Of a stretch of 64,000 bases of DNA, positions 32,107 to 42,860 are shown piece after piece. A program made the position numbers and the translations under genes. Source of the DNA: Tetrapyrgos nigripes (Eukaryota > Basidiomycota > Agaricomycetes > Agaricales > Campanellaceae); assembly GCA_013368315.1 (NCBI GenBank), contig JAACJM010000229.1, positions 21,041 through 85,040 on the forward strand, written 5' to 3'. The notes beneath the pieces are model-generated. The model did not search any database, was not told the origin of the DNA, and saw only the letters and a program-made list of their open reading frames with translations. Each line of letters starts with the position of its first letter. Within the stretch, counting starts at the first letter, position 1.

Positions 32107-34330
32107 TCAACCCTTCCACGCAGGCTTCATCAAAAACACCCAACCATACCCCCTCACCGAATCTCCCTTATTCCCAAAAAACATCTCAGTTTCATAAGAC
32201 CAGTTCAAACAACCCGTGATGAAATCTTGCAGGTGTTGGAGGAAGAGAGAAAGATCTACTAGGGTGGAGTTGTCCAAGTTCTGCTCCGAACCCGACCCCG
32301 ACCCCGACCGTCGCGCAGAGTCAGAGTCCGAGGAGACTCCGTTTGCATTCGCGCCCGCATACGGATGATGATGATGCGTCTCTGCTGCTTCTGATAAAGC
32401 CGATGTCGCACTCGCAGAACCCCATAAAAAGCTCGACAATATCGAGGATAGCGATTTAGGTCCATCGCCGCCTCCGCCCCCGTCAGCTCCACCGCCCTCA
32501 CCCAACCCTGAATTACTACTACTATTGCCACACCACTCCAAAACTTCCTCCTCAGCGAGACAATACTCTTCAAACTTTTGCCTCACTAATGTTCCTGCTT
32601 GGTTGATTGCTGATAGGACGCTGCCACGACTTGGGATAGGGGTTATGCTAGTTGCATGACTAGTTCCATAGCCACGACCAGAAGTAGAGACAGAGCCGGA
32701 ACCAGATCCAGAGCCACTCGCAGATCCAGAGCCAGCGACAGCCCCTGATTTTCGTTGACCAAGGAGGATATGAACGATGTTTAGAGGGGTGGGGGAGAGG
32801 AATTGATCAATGTTGTAGGAGAATATGTCCTGGGTGTATGATTAGGAATTAGCATACGTGGTAGAATGGAAAGAAAAGAACCGAAAGGAGATGAAAGGGA
32901 ATGAAAAAGAAAGTAAAAATGATAGATAGTTGAATAATTGGGTTCGGGAAGTCGAAAACAAAGAGAGCACAAAAGACAAACATTATCCTTCAAACGAAGC
33001 GAAGAAAACCAAAAACTTACCCAAGACAACACAATCACATCCGCTACCAGTTCTTTAATCTTTTCCAAGCTTAAACTTCCACCTTCTTCTCCTCGTCCTT
33101 CGCGGCCCAGATAAACCCCATCCAACCCCGACCCCAATCCCTCCACCGCCTCAATCAAACAAAAGAGTATCGGTAAACCACTTAGGTTTCTTCGGAGGAG
33201 GAGGTAGGTGTCTGGTGTATCCAAATCTGAGTCTAGGTCTTTTTTTGGGTCCGAGTTGGCATTGGAATTTGTGTTCGAGTTCAAATCCTCATCTCGACAC
33301 CTCGACCTCCGCCTACACCTATAGCCGTACCTCACAGCTTGAAACTGCGCTCGTCGAAAAGCCAAAACGGCATGAGTGAATTGGTCGTTCCAGCGTGAGG
33401 ACATGGTTGAGGATAACCGTGCAAGTTGGGGGTGGAGACTGTACATATGATTATCATTATGTGAAAGGTTGAGGAGAGAAAGAAAAAAAAAAGCATAATG
33501 TCAGTTCACGACATTTGGACAAGACCAGACCAGACCAGAATGGGATATGTAGGTAAGACGTACTGTTTAAAATGCGCATGTCCTTTCAGGACCTCCAACA
33601 CGTCCACGTCCACATCCGACTTGGACTCTGATGATCCCGAGGATGAGGACGAAGACCCTTGAACTTGGTTGCTTGAACCAGAGCCGGACGCACAACCCCA
33701 CCATCCCTTCACGAGCTCCTCATCTACACGGTCTCCGTCTCGACCCCCGTCCCCATCCCCATCCCCATTCTCATCTCCATTCCCCGCCTTCGACCATCTC
33801 CTCATCCCCCTCATCAACTTCAAATCCTCCAAAACCACAATCGTCCAAAAATCCACCACAAGCCTCAATTGAGGCGAATCACACGTTGGGAAGCATAGGG
33901 AGGCTAATAGGCCGATTTTGAGAGTGGGGAGGATGGTTATGAGTGGGAGTGGGGTGTATCCATTGATGAGGCTTTGTCCTTGTCCTTGTGTGTTGCGGTT
34001 GTGGTTTGAAGAGCCTAGTAGTTCGTTCGTTCCTGGTCCCTGTCCCTGTATGGAGCCTAAGCCGGAGCCGGAGCCCAACCCAACTGCGCTTGCGCTCACT
34101 GTTGAAGATAGCAGCGAACCCAGTCCCAGGCTCGTATCATCTCGGACCGTCCCTGTTCCCTTCCCCTTCCCAGCCTCAGCCTCAGCCTCTGCCTTCACCT
34201 CCTCTCGAATCTTTTCCAAAAACCACTCCTCCGAAGCAAGAGTAACAGACCGACAATGCTTGTTTGAGCGTAATTCGAAATGACGCGTTAGGGCTAGGAG
34301 GTCTGGGAGTTGATAGCTAAGAGTTGACAT
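32107..34330 (-). CDS. Diverged terpene synthase homologue with low-complexity insertions
   Basis: Three exons (34330-33564, 33438-33021, 32829-32107) join in frame to 635 residues, against about 330-400 for basidiomycete class I sesquiterpene synthases. Family signatures are clear. 'YQLPDLLALT' with 'NKHCRSVTLASEEWF' starts the protein, and 'CFPTCDSPQLRLVVDFWTIV' is helix D. 'LLLRRNLSGLPILFCLIEA' precedes 'WDIFSYNIDQ' (NSE region), and 'LNWSYETEMFFG' is near the C-terminus. Key residues differ: the DDxxD position reads EDLKL (168-172), the NSE triad reads W395-S399-D403, and the RY pair reads M611-F612. Extra length comes from Gly/Ser/Asp-rich stretches at about 44-120, 183-245 and 415-540. 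The frame is open and splice sites are canonical, so it is not an obvious pseudogene. Catalysis is doubtful. Confidence 0.75.
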
Positions 34331-35489
34331 TGTCGTCGTCTTTGGTTATAGTTGACTAGAGTTATGATGTTAATGATGTGCTAGTCGTTGATGTTGGTGC
34401 TGGTGTCGGTGTTGACGTGTCGTCTTCGTAGTACGCGTGTCCCCCGTCGTTGTCGTTGTCGTCGTCGTGGATGAGAAAAAAAGGGAATACGTCAAGCTCA
34501 AGCCTAAGATAGATACTTGAGACCGACTCCAAGTCACAGAGCAAATTCTGAAATCTTGGACGTGAGCGGACAACGAAGGGTGGGTATCTCGGTCGACGAC
34601 CGAACTAGAGAACGGCTTCACTGTTTAGGGGTTCAGGAAGAAGAAGAGAGCCGGCAGCGTTTTTTTTAAAGTACCGTCCTTCCGTGGATGTCGAGGTAAG
34701 ATGAGAGCTGAAACAAGGAATGCAGGATCGTCAGCATGAGGCAACATTGAGCAGAGACTGTTTTTATTTACTGCATTCCCGCCTTCAGCGGAGAACGATG
34801 GATTTTCACCGGACATAGAGGCGATGGAAAACGGAAAATGGTATATGACTTGGAGATAGTGTTTGTGATAGTCTGAGAAGAACATAGTTCAGCGGGACTA
34901 TCACGGCTAGTCTAATACATAGTTTACACTATGCTTTGCACTAAGTAGATGCATACGGCGATACACTAATTCCCGGCGATATATGTACGTACAAGGTACA
35001 AGGTACTAGCTTCATAAGATGTTTCACTGTTAGCTAACTCTAGTTCTGACCAAGATGATGCTGACTGTTGAGAGCTAAAGGTTTACTTTCGACCAAAGTA
35101 CATGTTTACAGGACTAAGGAAGAGACCCAAGGATAGATAAATCACCAGTATCAATATCAACCCAGCCTCCTTGGATACTGCCTTCCCAGCCATGAATGCA
35201 TCCCTACATCTGGAGCTAAGTAATGCAAGTTTCAAGTCAACGGCACTCCGTCCTTTGAAGTTCCCGCGGAGCGCCTTAAAAGTCGACGCTCAGACAGTCA
35301 TTCCGGAGCCCATGAAACAGTTATTTCTCTGCGGAAGAATGGGTAAATATGGGAAGTAGCAAAAGACGATTTACGTTCACTCACCGTGGCCAGTGACTCA
35401 GCGTAGCGGCGGAGTCTAGCTGTTTGGGACAACAAAGCTTTCGCCTTGATGCCAGACATGACAATGACCTCTTAACTTCACGCATATAC
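34331..35489. other. Upstream region of the terpene synthase homologue
   Basis: Begins with a triplet-rich tract (gtcgtcgttgtcgttgtcg-like, about 34380-34475) that may be 5' leader of the minus-strand gene. I see no supported gene in the remainder. Confidence 0.35.
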
Positions 35490-35872
35490 AAGTCCTCTGC
35501 CATAGTCCTGGGTAAAAAGCTGCTCTGTCCCTTCCCAAAGTACTGCTTGAACCCGAAAAGTAACTGGATTGGAAGTGTCCAGAGCACAGTGCAAAGTTGC
35601 TTGGAAGTCTGTCTATGACCAGCGTCCTGCTCATCTTGTGGTTCTCGTAAGGGTCTTCAGCCATCCTTGCCTTTAAGGTTCCTCTCGGGCTTGCTCCATT
35701 AGTTTCCGACGTTTTTCAGTTTCACGATGGAAATCTTCTGTTTCCTCCGATGGAGACAAGAAAAACATGTCTTCCGTGTCGAAAAGAAGGTCGGACCACC
35801 CGGACGACGAATTTGGCCGGGGTATGGCATGTTGACGAAGGTAGGGTGTCCTGTAAAAGCCGTACATCGTAT
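35490..35872 (-). CDS. Possible small hypothetical gene (fragment)
   Basis: After a good minus-strand acceptor (tttacag, 35873 side) a frame reads 'MYGFYRTPYLRQHAIP', 'WSDLLFDTEDMFFLSP' and 'HRETEKRRKLMEQAREE', protein-like in composition. It then stops, and the sequence continues protein-like in other frames ('MAEDPYENHKMSRT', then 'NPVTFRVQAVLWEGTEQLF'). Either introns I cannot place or frame errors break it. A candidate first exon with ATG near 35990 ('MDCDVESFLRRNTPSQLY') cannot be joined in phase. No family recognised. Confidence 0.3.
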
Positions 35873-35990
35873 CTGTAAAGTAGACATTAAAATACGAAAG
35901 ATAACAAGACAGAGAAACAGAGGTCAATGCTTCCTATACAGTTGTGAGGGAGTATTTCGTCGCAGAAAGCTTTCCACGTCGCAGTCCATG

Positions 35991-36540
35991 AAATGAAGAA
36001 AAACACCTTTCATTAGAGCCTAAGACATGAAACAATCGTACCTATCTACCCATATTCCCTCGGAAGTCGAGGTAGAAGGCCAGGCACCGTCCTCGTCCTC
36101 ATCGTCAGGAAATCCACGAGGAACGACAGCGTCGCATCCCCATCTTATAAGCCCACTCCCAGTCTCCCATTCACCCTCAGTATCCTTCCTTTTGACTTCT
36201 AGAGATTGCACAGCAGCGTGTCCTTTAGGTCAACGTATCACTTCTGCTTCATGCGGCTGGACAAAAGGGACTGGATCTGGCGGAAAAAAACGGTCTCCTC
36301 CTCGTGTATTTTGTTCTGACTGCTGCTTGGTTCATTTCTGTATCACTGAGTCGGTTTTTGTTGGAATGTTTGCGTTTTTGTGAAGACACGATGTGAGTAG
36401 AAAATAAAGAGAGGTTTGTCAGCTTCCACCACTTTCCATGCCTCCAGGACTTCGACTATGTCATAGATAGGATTATATGGGTCTCTAGTGAGTCATTTCC
36501 GGGTTTAACGCTTATTGGAGTTTGCACCAATATTATCACC
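35991..36540. other. Upstream region of the SDR gene
   Basis: No gene supported; contains the promoter of the SDR starting at 36541. Confidence 0.3.
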
Positions 36541-37628
36541 ATGACCTCCCCAGTTGTCCTCATCACAGGCTGCTCGACAGGATTTGGACGCTCTCTGGCT
36601 CTAGAAGCTCTCTCTCGTGGACTGCGCGTTATCGCAACAGCGCGTCGTCTGTCTGCTCTGGATGAACTTCGGGATAAAGGCGCCAAAGTCTTCACACTTG
36701 ATGTTACGTCCGAGCCGGAAGCTCTCAAAGACTTTGCCAAAGAAGCTATTGCTGCTTTGTGAGTCTCTAATATGTATTGTTTATCATGAAGATAACTAAC
36801 ATAGACACCAGTGGTCAGATCGATGTCCTGGTCAACAATGCGGGATACCTGTTGGGCGGAGCCATTGAGGAGAATACGTTAGTCCTCCTTGTCGTCCAAC
36901 GTATTCATTCCTGACCTTTTCCCTGCAGACCTGAAGAAATCGCAGCCCAATTCAACACCAACTTCTTCAGTGTCATCAACCTTACCTGTGCCTTCCTTCC
37001 TCATTTTCGCGAACGTCGATCGGGCACTATCATCAATATCAGTTCACAAGGTTCTCTTCTTGCACTCTCTGGTGGAGGAATCTATGGCGCATCGAAAGCT
37101 GCGTTGGAATGTACGTGTAGCCTTTCTTGATTATTGTGACGCTGGCCCTCATTTTACTACTACTACAGGTATCACAGAAGTATGGTCAAAAGAACTAGCA
37201 CCATTCAATATACGCGCTACATCTATCATTCTCGGTGCTTTCCGTACAGCAGTTGCTGGGTCCGGCACGATGAAGCCAGAGGCAGGAGAGGTATGTGCTC
37301 ATGCAGAGCTTGTGGCGTGATGCTGACAACCTTCAAGATCGCAGGCTACGACGAAGCCCATGAATTCCTCAAAGTCTTTCAAGAGCGTTCCGGGAAAGAG
37401 CTCGGAGATCCTGATAAGGCGGCGAAAAAAGTCCTGGATCTCGTTACTCCAAGCTCAGAATTGAGCGCTAGACCTTTGCCGCCGAGACTGGTTATGGGAG
37501 AGGATGCGGTGGAGTTCTCAACGAAGATTCTGAAGAGTAGGTTGAAGGATGTGGAGGAATGGAAACAATTTGGTATGGGGACGAATGCTGAGGGTCCTCT
37601 TTATGAAAGAAGTACGGGCAAATTTTGA
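36541..37628 (+). CDS. Short-chain dehydrogenase/reductase (classical SDR)
   Basis: Start ATG 36541; five or six exons with canonical splice sites. The cofactor motif TGxxxGxG reads 'TGCSTGFG' at residues 9-16. An Arg-containing 'TARR' after the second strand favours NADP(H). 'LDVTS', 'NNAGY' and the catalytic 'YGASKAALE' (YxxxK) are present, with the active-site Ser upstream in 'NISSQGS'. The C-terminal tail 'LKDVEEWKQFGMGTNAEG' is typical of fungal retinol-dehydrogenase-like SDRs; stop TGA 37626-37628. It interconverts alcohols and ketones on an unknown substrate. A decayed tandem copy follows at 37885 and a third, C-terminal fragment lies 14-15 kb away at 52820. Confidence 0.87.
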
Positions 37629-37884
37629 AAAGGAGACGTCTTGAAGAAGTTTACTACATCATTGGATTGGATTGTACCTTTACGGTGAGGACAGAATACT
37701 CAGAGCGTCACTTTGCTATTGGTTGATGATATTTTCGAACTTTGAGCCTCTTGGGCGTGTCTCAGAACTTTTTCGAGATCTGCCTTTCCACCTAATTTCC
37801 ACCACTCTCCGAGGGCATGGCTCTTCGTTGTCATGCGTGGTGCATATGAAGAAGCTTGAGTCAGGCTTTCAACCATCACCACCA

Positions 37885-38949
37885 TGTCCTCCTCCCTGGT
37901 CGTCCTCATAACAGGCTGCTCGACAGGATTTGAGCGCTCTAGCTTTCAGTGCTCTTTCCCGTGGAATGCGCGTTATTGCAACAGCGCGTCGGGTATCTAT
38001 TCTAGATGTCCTGAGAGATAAATATACACTGGATGTTACGGCTGTTGAAGGGGTTTGCGGATGAAACGATCACGGTATTGTAACTTGTAAGTCGTCTAAA
38101 TTGCCTACCGCTAAACTGATCATGATGTATATCATAAGTTTAGCAGTCAGGTGGATGTACTGATCAACAATCCAGGACATCGAGTCTTGTTCGAGCTTAT
38201 TAGAGTCAATGTCCATATACTATTAATTCTTACTCATTTCCTGTCTCTACTTTCTTGCCATTATGAACAGATAGACCAGAAGAAAATCTTGCCCAGTTCA
38301 ACACAAACTTCTTTGGCGCCATCAAACTCACCTGTGCCTTCAACCTTCCACATTTTCGCGAACCCAGATTGGGAAATATAATCAATGTCAGTTCAAAAGC
38401 AACTCATAATGTGCTGAGTAGTGTCGGAATCTATGGCGCAGCAAAGTCCTGTCCTTGAAAGTAAGTAATTGACCATAGCACTATTTGGCATTGCCATTCA
38501 CCCTTCGAATTTGTAGTGGCACTCTAGGCCGTATCACAGAAGTTTAGTCAAAAGAGCTCACGCCCTTCAATATACGAGCTACCTCCACTATTCTAGGTGC
38601 CTTTTGTACAGCAATAACTGGTCCCAATACTCAGAACCCTCGTGCGGGAGAGGTATACGCAACTACTTTGAATCCTTCCCAGTTTCATTACGGTTGTTAT
38701 TGAGTCATGTGTAGATCGCAGGATACGTTGAAGCTCGCGAATTCTTCAAACGCTGGCAAGATCGTTCTAGTAAAGAGCTTGAAGATCTTCATCAAGGAGC
38801 GGAGAAAGTCATGGACCTTATTGTCTCAAGCGAAGTCTTACGGCCATAGGTGAAGACGCAATGGTTTTTATCGCAAGAATTCTTCAAAGACAATTGAAAG
38901 AAATGAACGAATGGAGAGAATTGGGGATGGGGACGAATGCAGGATATAA
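37885..38949 (+). pseudogene. Decayed tandem copy of the SDR
   Basis: ATG 37885 is followed by 'LVVLITGCSTGFE', matching the start of the intact SDR. The frame then breaks within 20 codons and stretches of the parent are missing. Recognisable later pieces are 'DVLINNPGH' near 38158, 'ENLAQFNTNFFGAIKLTCAF' near 38284, 'NVSSKATHN', 'GAFCTAI', 'IAGYVEAREFFKRWQDRSS' near 38718 and 'LKEMNEWRELGMGTNA' near 38893. Several stops and frame changes make it non-functional. The order of pieces is collinear with the parent, so it arose by tandem duplication and then point/indel decay. Confidence 0.85.
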
Positions 38950-39451
38950 CGGTGGACGAATAAGGATGAGAGGAGAGAATGGAAGTGGTGAAGATGACGT
39001 GGTCGTGGAGGAGAGAAAGAAAATCAGAAGATGCGGGGGAAAATCGGAAACAATAGCATGGGAAAAAACGGGAACAACTCGTATAGCCACAAGCAGAACG
39101 TGAGTGTAAAGAACTCAGCCTCATTCTTCCAAATCTTCGTAATATCTAGCTTACTGACACATAATCTATTTGGACTTCTATCTAGACTACAGATGTATCT
39201 CCCTTTCGTGCACCTATCCGGTCACCTATTTGTCGAGCGGATATCTTGGTATTTTTGGCGTGATCATCTATCCATCGGACGGGTTAACTCTTCTCGTACT
39301 TCTGAGCTTCGAGGTTATAGAAATCTGATCCCCCGTCATAGACTCCAAATACATATCATACAATCGGTGCAATGACTCTATGATTTTGGTGGACCCCGAT
39401 AAAAGAATCTGTAAGGATGCCCACAATGTACACGCTTATTCTCAACTTTCC
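38950..39451. other. Intergenic spacer
   Basis: Upstream region of the hydrolase starting at 39452. An in-frame ATG at 39380 would add 24 residues; I prefer 39452 because the family-like sequence starts there. Confidence 0.35.
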
Positions 39452-40866
39452 ATGTCTGAGCTCATCAAGACTATCTTCAAAGTGGACAATCGCCCAGCAG
39501 ATCCACTTCAAGTACTAGCAACTCGTTATGACCCTCCTCCTGCTCTAAACTATGTTCGACGCGACAACGGTTATACACTTGTATTTCTGCACGCTACTGG
39601 AATGCATAAGGAAACATGGGAAGTAACGATCGAACGCCTTTACAAGCTTGCAGCTTCTTCTCAAAAATTTTTCATTCAAGACATATTCTCTATCGAGTGT
39701 CCAAATCATGGAGAATCTGCAGTTTTGAACCAGGAAGCTCTCAAGAAATATTTTGAAAATAATTGTATGTTGTGTCACGTTCATCTACATGCCGACAGGC
39801 TTTAACGGTACGGTATTTCAGGGCCTACTCGTGAATATAGCCGCGCAGCTCATGCTTTCCTGAACGCCGGACGTAGCAGAGGTGCTATGGTTGATTTCTC
39901 GAAGAGAACTTTGATAGGGATCGGACACAGCAGCGGCGTACCCGCACTGTAGGCCGTCAAGTTCATTCCCCCTGCAATCATGGAAAGCTAAATGTCTTCC
40001 AGGTGCCTGATGAGAGAATATAGCCCCCGTATTCAATTTAGTGCCATTATTGCCATTGAGCCAGGCCTCTCCGAGATGAAGACTCGGAACAACCCACGAG
40101 CTGACGTTGTTCGACAGGTCATGAGTGCCTGGACTTGGCTGAAAAAAGACACCTGGGCTTCCTCGGATACAGCAAGGAAAGAACTGAAGGCTTCACAGCC
40201 ACAGGCGAGCTGGGATCCTCGTATCTTGAATCTATACCTTGTAAGTACAGACCTTCGTGCAAAATGGGATAGCCTTCTGATACCAGTGACTCGCTTAGAA
40301 ATACGCTCTTCGGATACATCCCGCTGCAAGCTTTCCCCCACCCTTCAACTTCAATGGGTTGACCACTGCTCTGACAAAAGAGCAAGAAGCTGTGAGTCTT
40401 GTCCAATAGTTATCCGTGTACCATTGACTCAAATGATTTCAATTAGGCTTCGTACCGTAGCGATGACCTTCTCGACCTTGGACTTGAGGCTTATTCAATC
40501 ATTACTCGTGAAATCCCTGTCCACGTAGTTTGGGCAACAATGAGTGAAGTAGCGTATGTGCCTTGATTTGTAAATTGATTGTCATAGCATCACTGAGAGC
40601 CTCCCAAGACCACCAGTCCTACAGGAAGTGCTTGAAGATCGATCTTTGGGCAGATGTCCTGCGTCTGTTACTCGGATTGAAGGTGCTGGACATCTGGTAA
40701 GTGTATTTTGTATACCCAATACCAATTTCAGGTTATTCATCGAAGAGTCCATCCCAACTATAAACTCCAGATGGTACAGCAAGCGCCAGACTATGTTGCA
40801 GAGGTTCTGTCAATTCTACTTTCAAGGATTGCCTCGGACCATTCAGCTTTCTCCTCGCGATTGTGA
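39452..40866 (+). CDS. Alpha/beta hydrolase with C-terminal peroxisomal signal
   Basis: Six or seven exons. 'YTLVFLHATGMHKETW' holds the oxyanion-loop region, and 'IECPNHGES' follows. The nucleophile elbow is 'LIGIGHSSGVPAL' (GHSxG intact), then 'IAIEPG'. Late 'VWATMSE' and 'IEGAGHL' place the catalytic His. The final exon ends 'SDHSAFSSRL', and the last three residues SRL are a type 1 peroxisomal targeting signal. Family resemblance is to fungal toxin-biosynthesis hydrolases of the Akt2 kind, some of which act in peroxisomes; this is from memory. Start choice 39452 versus 39380 is uncertain. Substrate unknown; probably an ester or acyl-CoA-linked metabolite. Confidence 0.8.
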
Positions 40867-42479
40867 TTCAAAGACTACCATTAGTAGTACTACATGCCTC
40901 GGAGCGAAATAAGTAATGATGAATTACTGGCAGATAATGATTATGTAGTATGCAGCCAGCTGCCACATTCAACATTGTAGACCATGTACACATTACATGA
41001 AATGACTCGGAGGGAATCATCCTTAGACTGATTTTTGGTGGCAGTGTAGATCGGAAGGACTTTTTGTACTCTGGAACCCTATAGTAGAATCTGACTGGTG
41101 ACCCACCATCCTTGTCTTCGTACTAGTAGTCAGAGACTATGGTGTCCAGGCTATCATGGCAGGGATGAGTGCATATTTGGACCAAATTTTTGATAAATCT
41201 CGGGTTTTTTTCCTGGCGCTGAAGCTACTCCATATAGAAGTTCGGCCTAAAAGCGGTCCCATATGGAGCAGTCCGGCCATTCAAGTTGTGGCAATATTCG
41301 AGATTTACTCCAGTTCAAAAATGCCCGACAAAAATGCACTCATCCCCACCGTGTATCTGCTGTAAAAGTCACGGGGTCTCGAACTCAGCCAACTCGTATC
41401 CTTCCTCAGACTTTTTCCAGCCATGTCCTCGTTCACCCTAAAAGAACATTACGAGCGTGCCAGGCAGCACCATGAGAGTCTGGTATGTTGACTTCTAATG
41501 CCTGTTTCCTGAAGCTTCTCATAAAAGACTATAGGCCAATGATCCTGTTCTAGAGGAATGTGGCCAGCAAATTGGGGATGCTATACGGGATGGACGAGCT
41601 CCTTCACTGGCAGATCTGGACCAAGTATGAAACCGAGTTTTTGGAATTGACCCCCACATTTTTGGAATCGAGACACCCCCATTTGTAAAAAATGGCCCAG
41701 CCCCTGGAGTGCGTCACCATCATCATCATCGCTATTGTCTATTGCTCATTCGGTTTGTTTTACTGTAGGTAACACCCTGGCAAGAGGGTGCTGCTCCCTG
41801 TCCTGGTCAAGTTGACCTTGACTGGATGAAACTTATGTACTGGAGGAGGAGGAGTTCATTACAGGCGTAGGACCAAGGGATGATGCACAATAACCAAGAT
41901 CTTGATATCGCTTGGAGCTTCCAGTTTTCAGCGGTCAAGGATCTGCCCACTAAGGCACTCAAAGTTTTCGCAGAAGGAATCCGACTCCAGACATGGCTTA
42001 TGAACAGACTTCCCTGGTACACCGTTCAGCCATCGGATGCCCCTCTGTGTCCTGCTGGGACTACTATCTGGATCTCCTACTCCCGATACCAGGGAAAGGT
42101 TCACTGTGGATTTGTACACTGGGAGTTCACTTTCCCTTATCCTAGTGGAGAGCAGCTCATCATCCTGCCCTTGCCATGGATGACATAGAATTGGGTTCTT
42201 GTATTTTTAATGGAGCTTTCTTTTGGTTTGCGTGTAATTGTGGATGTACTATGAACTTTAATTTGTGGTTAATTAGATTGATGATGTTTCACATGACCCA
42301 GTTTATTGCCTTTTCTTGAGGTACTCCCACCCTTTGTTCTGGGCTTATCTGCCGAAATCATAACTCTTAGTGTGCAGCCAAACGGCGCAAACTGACATCC
42401 AGTTTGCGTTTGGGCCTGCTGGCCTTCCCAATAATCCCAACTTGTCCATTCCTGGAAACATGCGAATGGTCATCAGACA
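40867..42479. other. Transposon-like unclassified region with fragmentary frames
   Basis: Protein-like fragments on the plus strand: from ATG 41424 'MSSFTLKEHYERARQHHESL', a GT-AG intron, then 'NDPVLEECGQQIGDAIRDGR'. After 41760 comes 'TPWQEGAAPCPGQVDLDWMK', and 41880-42188 is an open frame of 102 residues containing 'GKVHCGFVHWEFTFPYPSGE'. I recognise no family. Position in a repeat nest suggests remains of a large mobile element, but I cannot name it. Confidence 0.3.
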
Positions 42480-42860
42480 AAACTACACTCTGTTATAATC
42501 CCATTATGGGGATTTTAAAGTAGCAAAATATTTGTGATAGTCTAGCATGTAATTATAATATGGCCAGCCAGATTATAAAGTCATTACCATGAGAAATAAC
42601 AATTTGAGGCACTATAATATGCTAGCATCTTATAGTATGATTATAACATTGATTGTAACCCTGTTATAACATCAGGGATCTTACAATACTATTATAATAT
42701 GGTTGTAACTACATTATAAACCTCATAACTATTTTGAGTGATAATAATAGTGCTGAGCGTTGGGACCTCCTTATCACTTATATCATAATTTCAATAGTGA
42801 TAGTGTCTGGAACATTTTTAATAGTTGTAAGGGCATTATAACAAGGTAAAATCATTGTGC
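42480..42860. repeat. AT-rich block with recurring TTATAA/ATTATAAT motifs
   Basis: ttataat-type hexamers recur more than a dozen times in about 380 bp (for example 42495, 42553, 42613, 42637, 42666, 42693). The same style of sequence recurs at 45840-45990, 46410-46480 and 51160-51220, that is, in the segments between the LTR insertions. The blocks look like parts of one older host repeat interrupted by the LTR elements. Confidence 0.4.

Noticed and set aside
33631..34283. Long plus-strand frames opposite the terpene synthase homologue
   Set aside because: Pro/Ser/Arg-rich shadows of the low-complexity coding strand; the minus strand has family motifs and splice sites.
42480..42860. CRISPR-like or tandem array in the TTATAA-rich block
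   Set aside because: Spacing is irregular and units are too short; an AT-rich eukaryotic repeat is the simpler reading.
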